Part shown: positions 6,489-15,386 of the stretch, in pieces
Layout of the letters: each line of letters begins with the position of its first letter
Numbering within the stretch: the first letter of the stretch is position 1
Assembly: GCF_000812965.1 (NCBI RefSeq)
Contig: NZ_JSYN01000020.1
Span: forward strand, 1-64,000
From: Pedobacter kyungheensis
Lineage (GTDB): Bacteria; Bacteroidota; Bacteroidia; Sphingobacteriales; Sphingobacteriaceae
Direction: 5' to 3'
Length of the DNA stretch: 64,000 nucleotides
Program-made: the position numbers and the translations under genes
Notes under the pieces: model-generated
Seen by the model: the letters and a program-made list of their open reading frames with translations, nothing else
What the model was told of the DNA's origin: nothing
Databases searched by the model: none

Positions 6489-9314
6489 TTAATGTTTAAA
6501 ATGATAATCGAAGCTTTTAATAATATTTTCATTTTGGTCTTTAATCTTTTTAAGTCGCTGAATGTTATCATATTCATAAAAAGTTGTTTGCCCTTTTGGG
6601 TCTGTTTCGCTGGTTAGTCCTACTCCCATTTTGTAAGTGTACGTGGTTACATAAGCATTGGGAAGTCCATTCCTTATAGCGGCCAGATGGTTTCTCATAT
6701 CGGTATCGTTATGGGAAAAATAGTTCTCATTGAAATACGACGGGATAACCAACGCAATGGCAGTATCATAATCTGCTCCAACAATTTTTGCAACAGGGTA
6801 ATTGTCATTATAGCCGAAAATAAAACTGACGATAACACCATCTTTGCCAACTTGTTGAAGAATATGGCCCCGGTTATCATAACGTTGGGCAGTAGCTTCA
6901 ATTTCAAGTGGTGCACCGGTAACTGACTTTTTTATATTCTTTAGATGTAATCTACCTGGACCGGAAGAAGTGGGATTGAAAAAGTCATATTCCATTTTCA
7001 TGTGGCTCAATTCCTTGTTTTTGGTAATATTAGTTTGGACCTGCTCGATTGGCTCACCAATTCTGTTCTGCGAAACCATTTCATCATATACCGGGCCAGT
7101 GAAATTATACGGGTAGCTCAGATCTGTTCTAATCGTTTCCTCTTTACTATTTACCATACTAGTAGATGTTATGTTCATTGGATGAAGCGGATCGGTATAG
7201 GCATAAGTTTCTGTAGTTCCTATGCCTGTGCCATTAACGGAATCTCCATCCCAGGTGTTTTTCACCGAAAGTCTTTTGACCCCAGAATAGTGATACTGTT
7301 TGGCAAAATTAAAGAGCGACCCTAAAGTTTCATGAGCTAAACTTTCGCTCGGGGCTCCAGGAGAACCAGGAATAAAATCAACCACGCGCTTAATCAGAAG
7401 ATCGGTAACGGTACTATTGATGTAAGAATCATAGCTATAACCTTCATATTTGTAAAAGCCTGGCCCGGAAACTGCTTTTATTATCAAATCCCCGAAATTC
7501 CAGGGTTGATAGTGATGAGCAAATCGCCTAAAGTGCCCTTCATGCCTTCCATTTAGATAGAGTAACGGCGAATTGAGTAATTCATATTGATAAGCAGGCT
7601 GATCATCGAAATAATAAACAGTATATCGCTGTCCCTCCGTCTCGTCAACTCTTTGATATCCCATTGGTGCTCCTTTTGGTGACAGGGGAATTGCTGCATT
7701 TTCCAGAAAAGATCTCCTTCTTGCTCTTACTCCTTCAGATATAACCCCCATCTCTTCACGAAAAAGATCTTTTTCTATGTATACCTCAGTTGCACCATGC
7801 CAATAATTATAATCTTTTTTCGAAGCTAGCGTTCCATCACGATCGTAAGATGAAATAGTCTTGATTCTTAAGCCTCCAACCGGGCCACTATTAGAAGTGT
7901 TTCCCTCATACTGAAATGTGGTATATCCTCCTGTAGGATATGTTATCTGGTTGAGCATATACAGTACAGAAAAGGTAGCATCCGGATCACGATTTGCATA
8001 CCCCCCAAACATTCCTATCCTGGAATCTTCGTAATAACCACCTGCATAACTGATATCAACATTGAACCTTGGAACATAGTCGCCCGTGTAAGGCTGACCG
8101 TTGTAAAACCCCCAATAATCTTTAGACGATGCACCTAACGGAGAAAATTCACCGACATAACCGAAAGTATATCGTTCCTGCTCATTTCCCAAAGCATCAT
8201 TATAAACTATGGATTTTAATCTATTGACACTTCCGGAGGCTCCTCCAAATTTATCAATGTTAAGCTGTACGGTTCTTAAGAGTTGTTGGTCTTTATTATA
8301 TATCTCTATCCTGTTCAGGGTTTTGTTGGTATTAAGGATAAACTTGATGAAACCCGTAGAAAAAACGATCTTCTCTATAAATTTCGGGTAATATATTCTG
8401 GAAGAAAAATTAGTGACGCGATTATTATCCAAAGGCATAGAGTAAGGGAAATTATTCCCCAGATCAGCTGAAGGATCTGAGGTCTGACCTGCGATGTAAT
8501 AGGCATCATCCATCATATATGCAGTCGAATATTGATATCCGACCTGAGGTCCGTTTTGATAATAAAACCCCACCCCCATTCCAGGAAATTTTGCCGAAGA
8601 TACTGTAGTAAGGTGCCAGGTTGTTACGGCATTATACGGAGTATTAAGAAGACGACTCTGAAACTGTACCCATTCCTCAGCATTGTTACCTCCAAAGCTA
8701 TAACTAATACCTTTATCATCTATTATTGCCCCTGGATAGAGCTGATAGTTATTCTCTTTAAGGGGAAATGGTTTGTAGGGGCCATATGGATCCAACAAGT
8801 AATTTGCATTCGGCATAAACTTCCCCGATAGTCCCAATGCATTATAACTATATACATCAAGCTCACTATCATAGAGCTCAACCTGATCTTTCATCGCCTG
8901 AAAACTAGTTTGATAGTTCTGACTGAAATCGGGAGTGCTGACTCCAAAAATTTCGTCAGGAAAGCCGTTCACCGTACGCGTCATCTGACCACCAGCCTGA
9001 AGTGTCCATCCAGGGCCAATGAGTAGTGGTACGCTGCATTCATCTAGATTCAGGCCCGAGGCGTGAAAACTGAGATAAATCGGCACAGTAATATCTCCTT
9101 CCGTAATGGTATAGATTGGAATCTTGATATCAGGTATACCAGTGTATTGACTGACAGGATAATCCCCATACCGCTGCATTTGCATACTGGATGGAGAAGG
9201 TGGAATTTGATCAGTAAGATTCTGGGCTTTAAGAGTCTTAATAGAAAGAAAGATCAAGACAGGGGTCAAAAGTACGGCAACTCGAAACTTTGCATTTATT
9301 TTGTTGAGAGACAT
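6489..9314 (-). CDS. secreted YD-repeat (RHS-like) partner protein without core or tip
   Basis: 941 aa, signal peptide 1-31 (ending LKAQ). After PVSQYTGIPDIKIPIYTITE comes a long beta-rich region; YD-type units appear near the C-terminus (DPKGQTTFYEYDNIQRLKKI). There is no YNGKELQ/DPDG core and no variable tip, so it is not a toxin by itself. It heads the first RHS operon and is the counterpart of the 1248-aa protein at 23128. The NTGIPDI/YTGIPDI motif and the ending are shared. One possibility is that it supplies part of a split RHS shell, as TcB does for TcC. That is a hypothesis from architecture, not from similarity to TcB. Confidence 0.75.
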   Translation of the reverse strand: MSLNKINAKFRVAVLLTPVLIFLSIKTLKAQNLTDQIPPSPSSMQMQRYGDYPVSQYTGIPDIKIPIYTITEGDITVPIYLSFHASGLNLDECSVPLLIGPGWTLQAGGQMTRTVNGFPDEIFGVSTPDFSQNYQTSFQAMKDQVELYDSELDVYSYNALGLSGKFMPNANYLLDPYGPYKPFPLKENNYQLYPGAIIDDKGISYSFGGNNAEEWVQFQSRLLNTPYNAVTTWHLTTVSSAKFPGMGVGFYYQNGPQVGYQYSTAYMMDDAYYIAGQTSDPSADLGNNFPYSMPLDNNRVTNFSSRIYYPKFIEKIVFSTGFIKFILNTNKTLNRIEIYNKDQQLLRTVQLNIDKFGGASGSVNRLKSIVYNDALGNEQERYTFGYVGEFSPLGASSKDYWGFYNGQPYTGDYVPRFNVDISYAGGYYEDSRIGMFGGYANRDPDATFSVLYMLNQITYPTGGYTTFQYEGNTSNSGPVGGLRIKTISSYDRDGTLASKKDYNYWHGATEVYIEKDLFREEMGVISEGVRARRRSFLENAAIPLSPKGAPMGYQRVDETEGQRYTVYYFDDQPAYQYELLNSPLLYLNGRHEGHFRRFAHHYQPWNFGDLIIKAVSGPGFYKYEGYSYDSYINSTVTDLLIKRVVDFIPGSPGAPSESLAHETLGSLFNFAKQYHYSGVKRLSVKNTWDGDSVNGTGIGTTETYAYTDPLHPMNITSTSMVNSKEETIRTDLSYPYNFTGPVYDEMVSQNRIGEPIEQVQTNITKNKELSHMKMEYDFFNPTSSGPGRLHLKNIKKSVTGAPLEIEATAQRYDNRGHILQQVGKDGVIVSFIFGYNDNYPVAKIVGADYDTAIALVIPSYFNENYFSHNDTDMRNHLAAIRNGLPNAYVTTYTYKMGVGLTSETDPKGQTTFYEYDNIQRLKKIKDQNENIIKSFDYHFKH

Positions 9315-9327
9315 AATTGGTTAGATT

Positions 9328-9335
9328 TAAATATA
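9328..9335 (-). promoter_or_regulatory. possible -7 box of RHS operon 1
   Basis: TATATTTA on the minus strand matches the Bacteroidota -7 element TAnnTTTG except for the last base. It lies 14 bp upstream of the partner start. No TTG is found at the ideal -33 spacing, which fits an activator-dependent promoter served by the boxes at 9377-9430. Confidence 0.35.
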
Positions 9336-9376
9336 ATCTAATATGGATAAATAATTAATAATTGTAAAATCTTTTT

Positions 9377-9430
9377 GACGAACGATGCTTTTTTTAACAT
9401 GAACGATCGTTTTCAGGTGACGAACGTGTT
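9377..9430 (-). promoter_or_regulatory. three direct repeats at 21-bp spacing, LytTR-type operator candidate
   Basis: GAACGAT at 9380-9386, GAACGAT at 9401-9407 and GAACGTG at 9422-9428 are spaced exactly 21 bp apart. On the minus strand they read ATCGTTCGT, ATCGTTCAT and CACGTTCGT, each matching eight of nine positions of the known AgrA/LytTR box. Direct repeats about two helical turns apart upstream of the promoter are typical of LytTR activators. The boxes are about 45-95 bp upstream of the possible -7 element. Confidence 0.5.
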
Positions 9431-9816
9431 TTTGCGATTTTAAAAACACCTCATAAAATGGCAAAAAATTGATAGAGAAAGGGTAAATTTTTACTGTGTT
9501 TAACCCGTAAAAAATGGAATAAGAGCTGGTTAGATTTTAGATATCAAATAAGCTTATCAAATTAACAACATCATCACGCCCACCGCAACTTGCTCCACGC
9601 TAAAAAACTTTTTGCAATTAAGCTAATTACGTTTACAGCTAAATAAATCATCGCACATTTTTTAATGGGTTTTATATCCATAAACAAATGGTATTATCAC
9701 GATATACGTTATGATTAGCGATCCTCCCTATGCTGGGCTTAGCGACAAAAACAGTACAGCTAATTTTAAAAAGCAGTCTTTTCGGGCTAAAACTGACTAA
9801 AACTCATGAAAACCTG
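9431..9816. other. intergenic, nothing recognised
   Basis: AT-rich sequence between the operator-like repeats and the 42-bp tandem repeat. No convincing gene, hairpin or promoter was seen on either strand. The 190 bp from 9967 to 10156, beyond the tandem repeat, are equally featureless. Confidence 0.5.
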
Positions 9817-9966
9817 CTGCAGTGTGCAGCACTAAATCATGAGGGTCAGGAAAGCTCGCTGCAGTGTGCAGCGCCAAATCATGAGGGTCATGAAAACCAG
9901 CTGCAGTGTGCAGCACCAAATCATGAGGGTCATGAAAGCTCGCTGCAGTGTCCAGCAATAAATCAT
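9817..9966. repeat. 42-bp tandem repeat, three and a half copies
   Basis: Units start at 9817, 9859, 9901 and 9943 (the last partial). Each begins with the near-palindrome GCTGCAGTGTGCAGC and contains AAATCATGAGGGTCA. The unit is a multiple of three, so frames on both strands stay open and give 14-residue periodic peptides, but there is no convincing start signal or homology. I treat it as non-coding repeat DNA. Confidence 0.75.
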
Positions 9967-10156
9967 TAGAAATGCTTAAAAAAACTAATATCAATACCAT
10001 GATTAACAACATTTCATTACAACCGCTTAGATCCGGCCAGCACTATTGCAATCTACCTCGTTTTAGCAGCTGAACTTCTAAAACACAAAAGCGCAGTCCA
10101 GGTACTACCCAGGATGCACTCTTTTCCATCAAAATAACTCAACTTAACCCTCCTGA

Positions 10157-12364
10157 TCAGCGCTGAGGCATTTGGGGAAACTGCTTATGCCACATTCCGG
10201 AATACATTCCCGCTAAGCCCAATAGTTCGTCGTGGGTTCCCTCCTCCATGCGTTTCCCCTCTTTTAATACCACAATCTTATCTGCATTAATCACGGTACT
10301 CAACCGGTGTGCGATCAATATAATTGTTTTCCCCTGTTCCCTAAGCAGGGAAATAGCGTGATGGATATGCTCCTCGGATGAAGAATCGAGTGAAGAGGTG
10401 GCCTCATCGAGTATCAGTATCTCCGGGTCACGGTAAAGTGCCCTGGCAATAGCCAGCCGCTGGCGCTGTCCACCAGATAAATTGGTTGCATTTTCACCAA
10501 GATAGGTATCAAAACCATTGGGCAGGCGCTCTATAAAATCCATGATGTGCAGTTGGACGCAGATGCGGATGATCTTTTTCATGTCCGGTTCCATGTCCCC
10601 GACAGCAATATTCTCGATTACGTTCCCGGCAAAAAGATGTACATCCTGTGGCACGACAGCAACCAGTTTGCGCAGCGATTCATTGGTAAGGTAATTGATG
10701 TCAAATTCCCCGATCATGATATTACCCGACTGCAAAGGATAGATATTCTGCAACAATGAAAGCAGTGTAGTTTTTCCCGAGCCGCTTTCGCCCACAACAG
10801 CCGTGATTTTCCCTTTGGGTACCTGCAGATCAAAACCATCAAATACCGTTACCCGCGTTCCGTACCTGAAATGTACATCCCTGAATGCGATATCGCCAAT
10901 CATATCCGGGGTAAGATCAGTCCTGTTTTCTGTTTTTTCACGTTCCAGGTCCATGATCTCAAAAAGCCTGTCGGCAGCGATACGTGCATCCTGGAACACT
11001 TTGTTCATTCCGATCAGACCGATTACCGGCCCCGTGAAATAGCCGATAATGGCATAAAACGATAACAGCTCGCCCGGGGTGATCAGATTCTGCAGCACAA
11101 AACCCGCGCCCGCCCAAAGCAGGATTACCGCAAAAATACTGGAGATAAAACCACTGGCATTCCCTACCAGAAGCGAATTGGTACCTGAGGTATATACGGT
11201 TTTTAGCAGGTTGATAAACCTGATCTCGGTCTTCAGATTGGAAAAATTCTCCAGTCCGAACCGCTTGATGGTACTCACCGCATTTACCGATTCTACCAAT
11301 TGGTTTTCCAGCTCGGCGCTTTTTTCCATCAGCTGTCGCTGGGTGGCCTTATTCAGCCGGTTGGATATATAATAAATGAGTGCATACAAAGGAACGACGG
11401 TGAGCATAATCAATGCCAGTTTCCAGTAATAGGTAAACATTAGGGCAAAGGAAAAAACCAGGATGAAAACATTGACCGCAAAGCCAACCAATACATCATT
11501 GATAAACGCCCTGATCTTTACCGCATCGTTCATCCTGGAAATGATTTCACCAACCCGCATGGTATCAAAAAATGCCTGCGGTAATCTTAAAAGATGCTTA
11601 TAATAACCTAAAATGAGCCTGGCATCAATTTGCTGCCCGGTTTTGATAGTCAGCAGGGTCTTTGCATAATTGATAAAGATCTGTACCAGAATGATGATGA
11701 TCATGACCGTACCCATCAGGTTGAGCAGGTTCATATTTCCCTCCGGGAGCACATTGTCTACGATCTTCTGCAGGAATATTGAGGTAGAAAGCCCCAGTAT
11801 AGTATAAAATACTGCTCCAATAAGTACCTGTAACAGTACCGATTTATGCGGCATTAAAAGATACAGAAACCTTTTTTCCAGCGAAATCCGCTCGGTTCCA
11901 GCAGTAAAATCGTCTCCAGGTAAAAGCATAATCAGCACACCGGTCCATTTTCCCCTGAACTCATCCGGCGTCAACCGCTGCATTTCGCCGTAAGCGGGAT
12001 CCATCACCTCCACATAGGATTCGGTAATGTGGTACAGCACGATATAATGGGCAATGTTATTGTGGTTCACATGTGCAATCACCGGCAGCGGAATGGTAAA
12101 AAGGTTATCATAAGCTGCTTTCACACCTTTCGCCGAAAAACCGAGCCTGGCTGAAGCCTCAATCAGCCCCAGTACATTGGTTCCTTTCTTATCGGTGGAA
12201 GCATACTGGCGGATACGCGCAATAGGCATATCCAGTCCGTAATGGATGGCAATCGATGCCAGACATGCTGCACCGCAATCGGTTACATCATGCTGCTTGA
12301 TAATGGTTTTCCTTGTCTTTTTACCGGGCCAAAAGCCCTTAAAAAACTGTTTGGTGCTTTTCAT
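10157..12364 (-). CDS. C39 peptidase-containing ABC transporter (PCAT), double-glycine peptide exporter
   Basis: 735 aa. The N-terminal C39 cysteine peptidase (about 22-150) carries QHDVTDCGAACL with catalytic Cys30, a His in NNIAHYIVLY and an Asp in DPAYG. A six-helix ABC membrane domain follows (about 170-450), then the ATPase with GESGSGKTT (Walker A), LSGGQRQR (signature) and ILILDEATSSLD (Walker B). Such transporters cut leaders after GG and export the peptide. The catalytic residues appear intact. It overlaps the HlyD-like gene by four bases (ATGA). The three GG-peptides at 13650-14664 are its obvious substrates. Confidence 0.93.
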   Translation of the reverse strand: MKSTKQFFKGFWPGKKTRKTIIKQHDVTDCGAACLASIAIHYGLDMPIARIRQYASTDKKGTNVLGLIEASARLGFSAKGVKAAYDNLFTIPLPVIAHVNHNNIAHYIVLYHITESYVEVMDPAYGEMQRLTPDEFRGKWTGVLIMLLPGDDFTAGTERISLEKRFLYLLMPHKSVLLQVLIGAVFYTILGLSTSIFLQKIVDNVLPEGNMNLLNLMGTVMIIIILVQIFINYAKTLLTIKTGQQIDARLILGYYKHLLRLPQAFFDTMRVGEIISRMNDAVKIRAFINDVLVGFAVNVFILVFSFALMFTYYWKLALIMLTVVPLYALIYYISNRLNKATQRQLMEKSAELENQLVESVNAVSTIKRFGLENFSNLKTEIRFINLLKTVYTSGTNSLLVGNASGFISSIFAVILLWAGAGFVLQNLITPGELLSFYAIIGYFTGPVIGLIGMNKVFQDARIAADRLFEIMDLEREKTENRTDLTPDMIGDIAFRDVHFRYGTRVTVFDGFDLQVPKGKITAVVGESGSGKTTLLSLLQNIYPLQSGNIMIGEFDINYLTNESLRKLVAVVPQDVHLFAGNVIENIAVGDMEPDMKKIIRICVQLHIMDFIERLPNGFDTYLGENATNLSGGQRQRLAIARALYRDPEILILDEATSSLDSSSEEHIHHAISLLREQGKTIILIAHRLSTVINADKIVVLKEGKRMEEGTHDELLGLAGMYSGMWHKQFPQMPQR

Positions 12365-13566
12365 AGGCCTGCCTGCTGTTTTGTTTTACTTTCCGGGATG
12401 ACATTTGGGTTCAGCCAGTCATCCGCCTTATCATATAATAATTGGAAAAGGGTCCTTCTGGTTACAAAAAAACGCGCCTGGAGCGTCATCCCTTTTTTGA
12501 TCCTCCCCAGATAGCCGTTGCGTAGTTTTAAACTGTTTTTATCTAACAAGCACCTTACCTTAAAAAATGGTTGTGCGCCGTTTTGCATAAAAACGTCACT
12601 GGAGATGGAGATTACCCTGCCCGTTGCCAACCCCCACTCGTTATAATTATAGGCATCGATCTGGAAACGTGCCTTTGTGCCCACATGCAAAAGCCCGATA
12701 TCTTTCGGCTGAACGTAAGTTTCGGCAATCAGACCCGAATCAGGTGATATCTCGCCTAATATCTCATTGGCAGAAATCGAACTGCCCGGCTGGATGCCTT
12801 TTAGTTGCTGCACAGTACCGGTAAGCGGCGCCCTGATCGTATAAAATTCCTTTTCTTCCCGATACTGCCTGTCCTTACTCCCAAGCTGCTGCCGCTGGAT
12901 ATTTAACTGATTGAGTTCGGTTTGCCATTTGCTTCCCTGCTCTTCCCCGATCAGCGAGAGTTCATTAAATACATTGTCTTTTTTAAGTTTTACCTCATCG
13001 TATTCCAGCGCAGAAACGGCCTTTCTTTTGTAGAGATAAGCATAGCGGTCATAATTTTTATAGGCTAGTTGATAACGGGCTTTTGCCTCGGTAACCCGCT
13101 GCATAAAAAGGCTGTACTGCTGCCCGTAAACCCCCGATTTAAGCGGCAGTTTCTTAGACCAGTCATTTCTACGGTAGGCATTGATTAGCAAGCCCAGGTC
13201 ATACAGCTGATCTTCGACATCTTGCTGCTGGAACTCATTAAGTTCGCCCTGACTTTCGATATTCTCTTTTTTAATGGTCAGCAGCACCTGCCCTGCCTTC
13301 ACATGCATATTTTCCTCGATAAAAAGCGAATCGATCCTACCAGCTACCAGCGGCTTGATCTCATTGCGCTCAGCAGCAGGCCTGAACAGTCCTGTACTTT
13401 TTACATTCACATCTACCCGGATCAGGAACATGGCTAGAAAAGCTGCTATCAAAACGGCGAGCATCACCTGATAGATCACCTTGGTGTAGGAATTATGGGT
13501 ATGAAAATGGTATTCGGCCGTATTTTCAATAACCTCTTTCGGGAATATGTATTTATCGCTGTCCAT
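12361..13566 (-). CDS. HlyD-family membrane fusion protein
   Basis: 401 aa: a cytoplasmic N-terminus, one transmembrane segment (about 32-50), a lipoyl-like part around AGRIDSLFIEENMHVKAGQV, a long coiled-coil hairpin (about 120-235), and a returning beta-barrel domain (YTIRAPLTGTVQQLKGIQPG). It would link the PCAT to an outer-membrane channel, presumably a TolC-type protein encoded elsewhere, since none is in the window. It lies 83 bp after the last peptide gene and is translationally coupled to the transporter. Confidence 0.9.
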   Translation of the reverse strand: MDSDKYIFPKEVIENTAEYHFHTHNSYTKVIYQVMLAVLIAAFLAMFLIRVDVNVKSTGLFRPAAERNEIKPLVAGRIDSLFIEENMHVKAGQVLLTIKKENIESQGELNEFQQQDVEDQLYDLGLLINAYRRNDWSKKLPLKSGVYGQQYSLFMQRVTEAKARYQLAYKNYDRYAYLYKRKAVSALEYDEVKLKKDNVFNELSLIGEEQGSKWQTELNQLNIQRQQLGSKDRQYREEKEFYTIRAPLTGTVQQLKGIQPGSSISANEILGEISPDSGLIAETYVQPKDIGLLHVGTKARFQIDAYNYNEWGLATGRVISISSDVFMQNGAQPFFKVRCLLDKNSLKLRNGYLGRIKKGMTLQARFFVTRRTLFQLLYDKADDWLNPNVIPESKTKQQAGL

Positions 13567-13649
13567 AAATTAATTTCAATTGCCAATCCATAGCTATCTC
13601 CTTGAAACCGGTGACAGCCGGCAAGCCCTATCTTAACAGGATTGTCTTT

Positions 13650-13865
13650 TTATTGTTTTGAGCCTAACCATCCCAGCCCCAGATCGATATCCTTTCCAAT
13701 GGAAAGCGTTGTGCTGCCTTGATGGTCCTCATAAGCATTATTAAAAGTGAGACTCAACAAATTATCGGTACCTGCACTGAGCAAAATGCCAAAACCAGCC
13801 GGATTCCCGCTTTGCAAAGCGCCGCCGCTGATCTCTGTTAATTCTTTTTTTGTCAAATTTTCCAT
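13650..13865 (-). CDS. double-glycine leader peptide, third member
   Basis: 71 aa. The leader MENLTKKELTEISGG fits the PCAT leader consensus (E-L-x-x-I-x-G-G), with cleavage expected after residue 15. The mature part of about 56 aa shares NLLS, a central Asp-rich/Ser-Thr stretch and SIGxxI with the other two peptides but is clearly diverged (ends LGLGWLGSKQ). It has no cysteines, so no disulfide or lanthionine. It lies immediately upstream of the exporter genes. Bacteriocin or signal function is inferred. Confidence 0.82.
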   Translation of the reverse strand: MENLTKKELTEISGGALQSGNPAGFGILLSAGTDNLLSLTFNNAYEDHQGSTTLSIGKDIDLGLGWLGSKQ

Positions 13866-13937
13866 GAGGTTAGATTGATTAAAAAAGAAAAAGGAGGATA
13901 AAAAATTTACCCCCCTAAATCTAGTATGAACTGGTAA

Positions 13938-14171
13938 TTATCTGCTTAATGAATCGAATAAGCCTTTTAGACTACCACCGATGTTGTTCCCGATAGAAAA
14001 GGAGCTGGCACTTGATTCATCACCATCCCTGCTTTCGGTCTGGAATGACAATAAATTGCCGATACCGATCGATCCCAATAAACCGCCCGAATTTGAAGAA
14101 TCATTGTTTCCAAACAGGCCGCCACCATTAATCTCTTTCATTTCTGTTAAATTCAATTCCTGCATTTTCAT
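13938..14171 (-). CDS. double-glycine leader peptide, second member
   Basis: 77 aa. Leader MKMQELNLTEMKEINGG, cleavage after residue 17. The mature part is Gly/Ser-rich: SSNSGGLLGSIGIGNLLSF, an acidic GDESS segment, then SIGNNIGGSLKGLFDSL. It is very similar to the peptide at 14431, so the two are a recent tandem duplication that extends into the 5' untranslated region. A small amphipathic secreted peptide, no cysteines. Confidence 0.85.
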   Translation of the reverse strand: MKMQELNLTEMKEINGGGLFGNNDSSNSGGLLGSIGIGNLLSFQTESRDGDESSASSFSIGNNIGGSLKGLFDSLSR

Positions 14172-14181
14172 AATAAATAGA

Positions 14182-14219
14182 TTTATTTTTGCCTACTCTT
14201 AAAGGTTTTCGGCTTCCCC
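14182..14219 (-). promoter_or_regulatory. conserved 5' leader shared by two peptide genes
   Basis: The minus strand reads GCCGAAAACCT, a short spacer, then GAGTAGGCA just before the peptide gene at 13938. The same block stands at 14685-14715 before the peptide at 14431. The short GCC/GGC ends can pair. It may be a regulatory 5' UTR or simply part of the duplicated unit. Confidence 0.4.
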
Positions 14220-14376
14220 TTATTATAACAAACGCATCCGCTGCACATACAGATGTGTGCAAAAGGCTGTTTCCAACAACGCCACAGCGTACATTAACCG
14301 TACTGGTTGTCGATAAATTAAAACAATTAACTACTACTGGATGTTAACACGCGCAAGAACACAAAAACGGGCGCAT

Positions 14377-14407
14377 AAAAAAGGACTTCCGAAGAAGTCC
14401 TTTTTTA
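14377..14407. terminator. strong bidirectional-looking terminator
   Basis: AAGGACTTC and GAAGTCCTT pair around a CGAA loop (14381-14400), with A-run before and T-run after. It lies just past the stop of the first peptide gene, so much transcription may end here, making the first peptide more abundant than the genes behind it. Confidence 0.85.
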
Positions 14408-14430
14408 TAAAATTGAGTTTTTACGTCAAA

Positions 14431-14664
14431 TTAGCTGGTTAAGCTTTTGAATAATCCTTCCAAGCTTCCACCGATGTTATTCCCCAAAGAGAACGAGGTT
14501 TTACTCGATTCATCACCGTCGTGTGTCTCATTTGAAAATGATAACAAGTTACCAATACCGATCGATCCCAAAAGACCGCCCGAATTTGACGAATCATTAC
14601 CACCTAATAAACCACCACCGTTGATTTCTTTCATTTCGTTTAAATTTAACTCTTGAAGTTTCAT
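14431..14664 (-). CDS. double-glycine leader peptide, first member
   Basis: 77 aa. Leader MKLQELNLNEMKEINGG with cleavage after residue 17; the mature part of 60 residues contains SSNSGGLLGSIGIGNLLSF and ends GLFKSLTS. It differs from the second member mainly in the central acidic/Thr-Ser segment. First gene of the peptide-export locus, with its own downstream terminator. No immunity gene or sensor kinase is adjacent, so an antibacterial role is not established. Contact-dependent signalling or self-assembly are alternatives. Confidence 0.85.
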   Translation of the reverse strand: MKLQELNLNEMKEINGGGLLGGNDSSNSGGLLGSIGIGNLLSFSNETHDGDESSKTSFSLGNNIGGSLEGLFKSLTS

Positions 14665-15386
14665 AACGTTTCTAATTTTAATAATGCCTACTCTGTTTGA
14701 GGTTTTCGGCGACTCCTTTTATTCCATCCTTTCGGACTCACTATAACAACGGTCGAAAGCATCAATAAGTTCAAGGTTTACAAGCGCCGCAGCGAATAAC
14801 TTAATCGCCCCTGTTGTCTCTTCAATCATACTAGAAGCATAAAACATACGTTTTTACGCGCGAGGTTCGCAATCTCCTTTAGAACGACACACGCTAAACA
14901 TAAATATTGGTTAGGGATTAATTTTTGTTTCGGTTTTCTTTAAGTATTTCTTAAGTACCAAATCATTTCTGCCAAAATCATTGAACATTTTGTTCTAAAT
15001 TAATTAAAAGTTGCTGTTGAAACGAACAGCGAAAATGAACACAAACTGATTGTAAAACCTAAAAAAACGGCCTTAAAAGGCACAAAAAAGCCCTTCAGGT
15101 ATTCCTGAAGGGCGATTTTTTGTCAGTGGGCTTAACTGGGTGTTTAACAAAACATTTCCTGTCTGATTTGCGTTTGATCGCAGATTTAGCCAAAAATCTT
15201 GATGCGACAGGAAACTGAAAATTTGTTACTCACTAAGCATTTTATTTCACTAAAAGACTAGCATTTACATCTGCAAAGGACTATAATAGCCAAAAGAAGA
15301 ACCTTCATTTCGAGGCCTAACGAAACTTTAAAGCAGCTTGTCTATTTATTCACATTTGGAGATAGCCGCCTGTTCATAGGAAATGA
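14665..15386. other. intergenic region upstream of peptide locus
   Basis: 722 bp without a gene. It contains the duplicated 5' leader (14685-14715) and a terminator at 15086-15121. A weak promoter candidate on the minus strand (TTG near 14869, TATGTTTT near 14840) has imperfect spacing. Nothing else was recognised. Confidence 0.5.
15086..15121. terminator. bidirectional terminator
   Basis: GCCCTTCAGG (15090-15099) pairs perfectly with CCTGAAGGGC (15104-15113) around a TATT loop, with A-run and T-run on the two sides. It separates the RHS operon 2 tail from the peptide locus. Confidence 0.88.

Noticed and set aside
9817..9966. CRISPR array
   Set aside because: Repeats are contiguous with no unique spacers and no cas genes are in the window; no other candidate array was seen.
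9730..9969. Plus-strand ORF across the 42-bp tandem repeat, and its minus-strand mirror
   Set aside because: Both frames stay open only because the unit is 42 bp. There is no conserved domain or plausible start.
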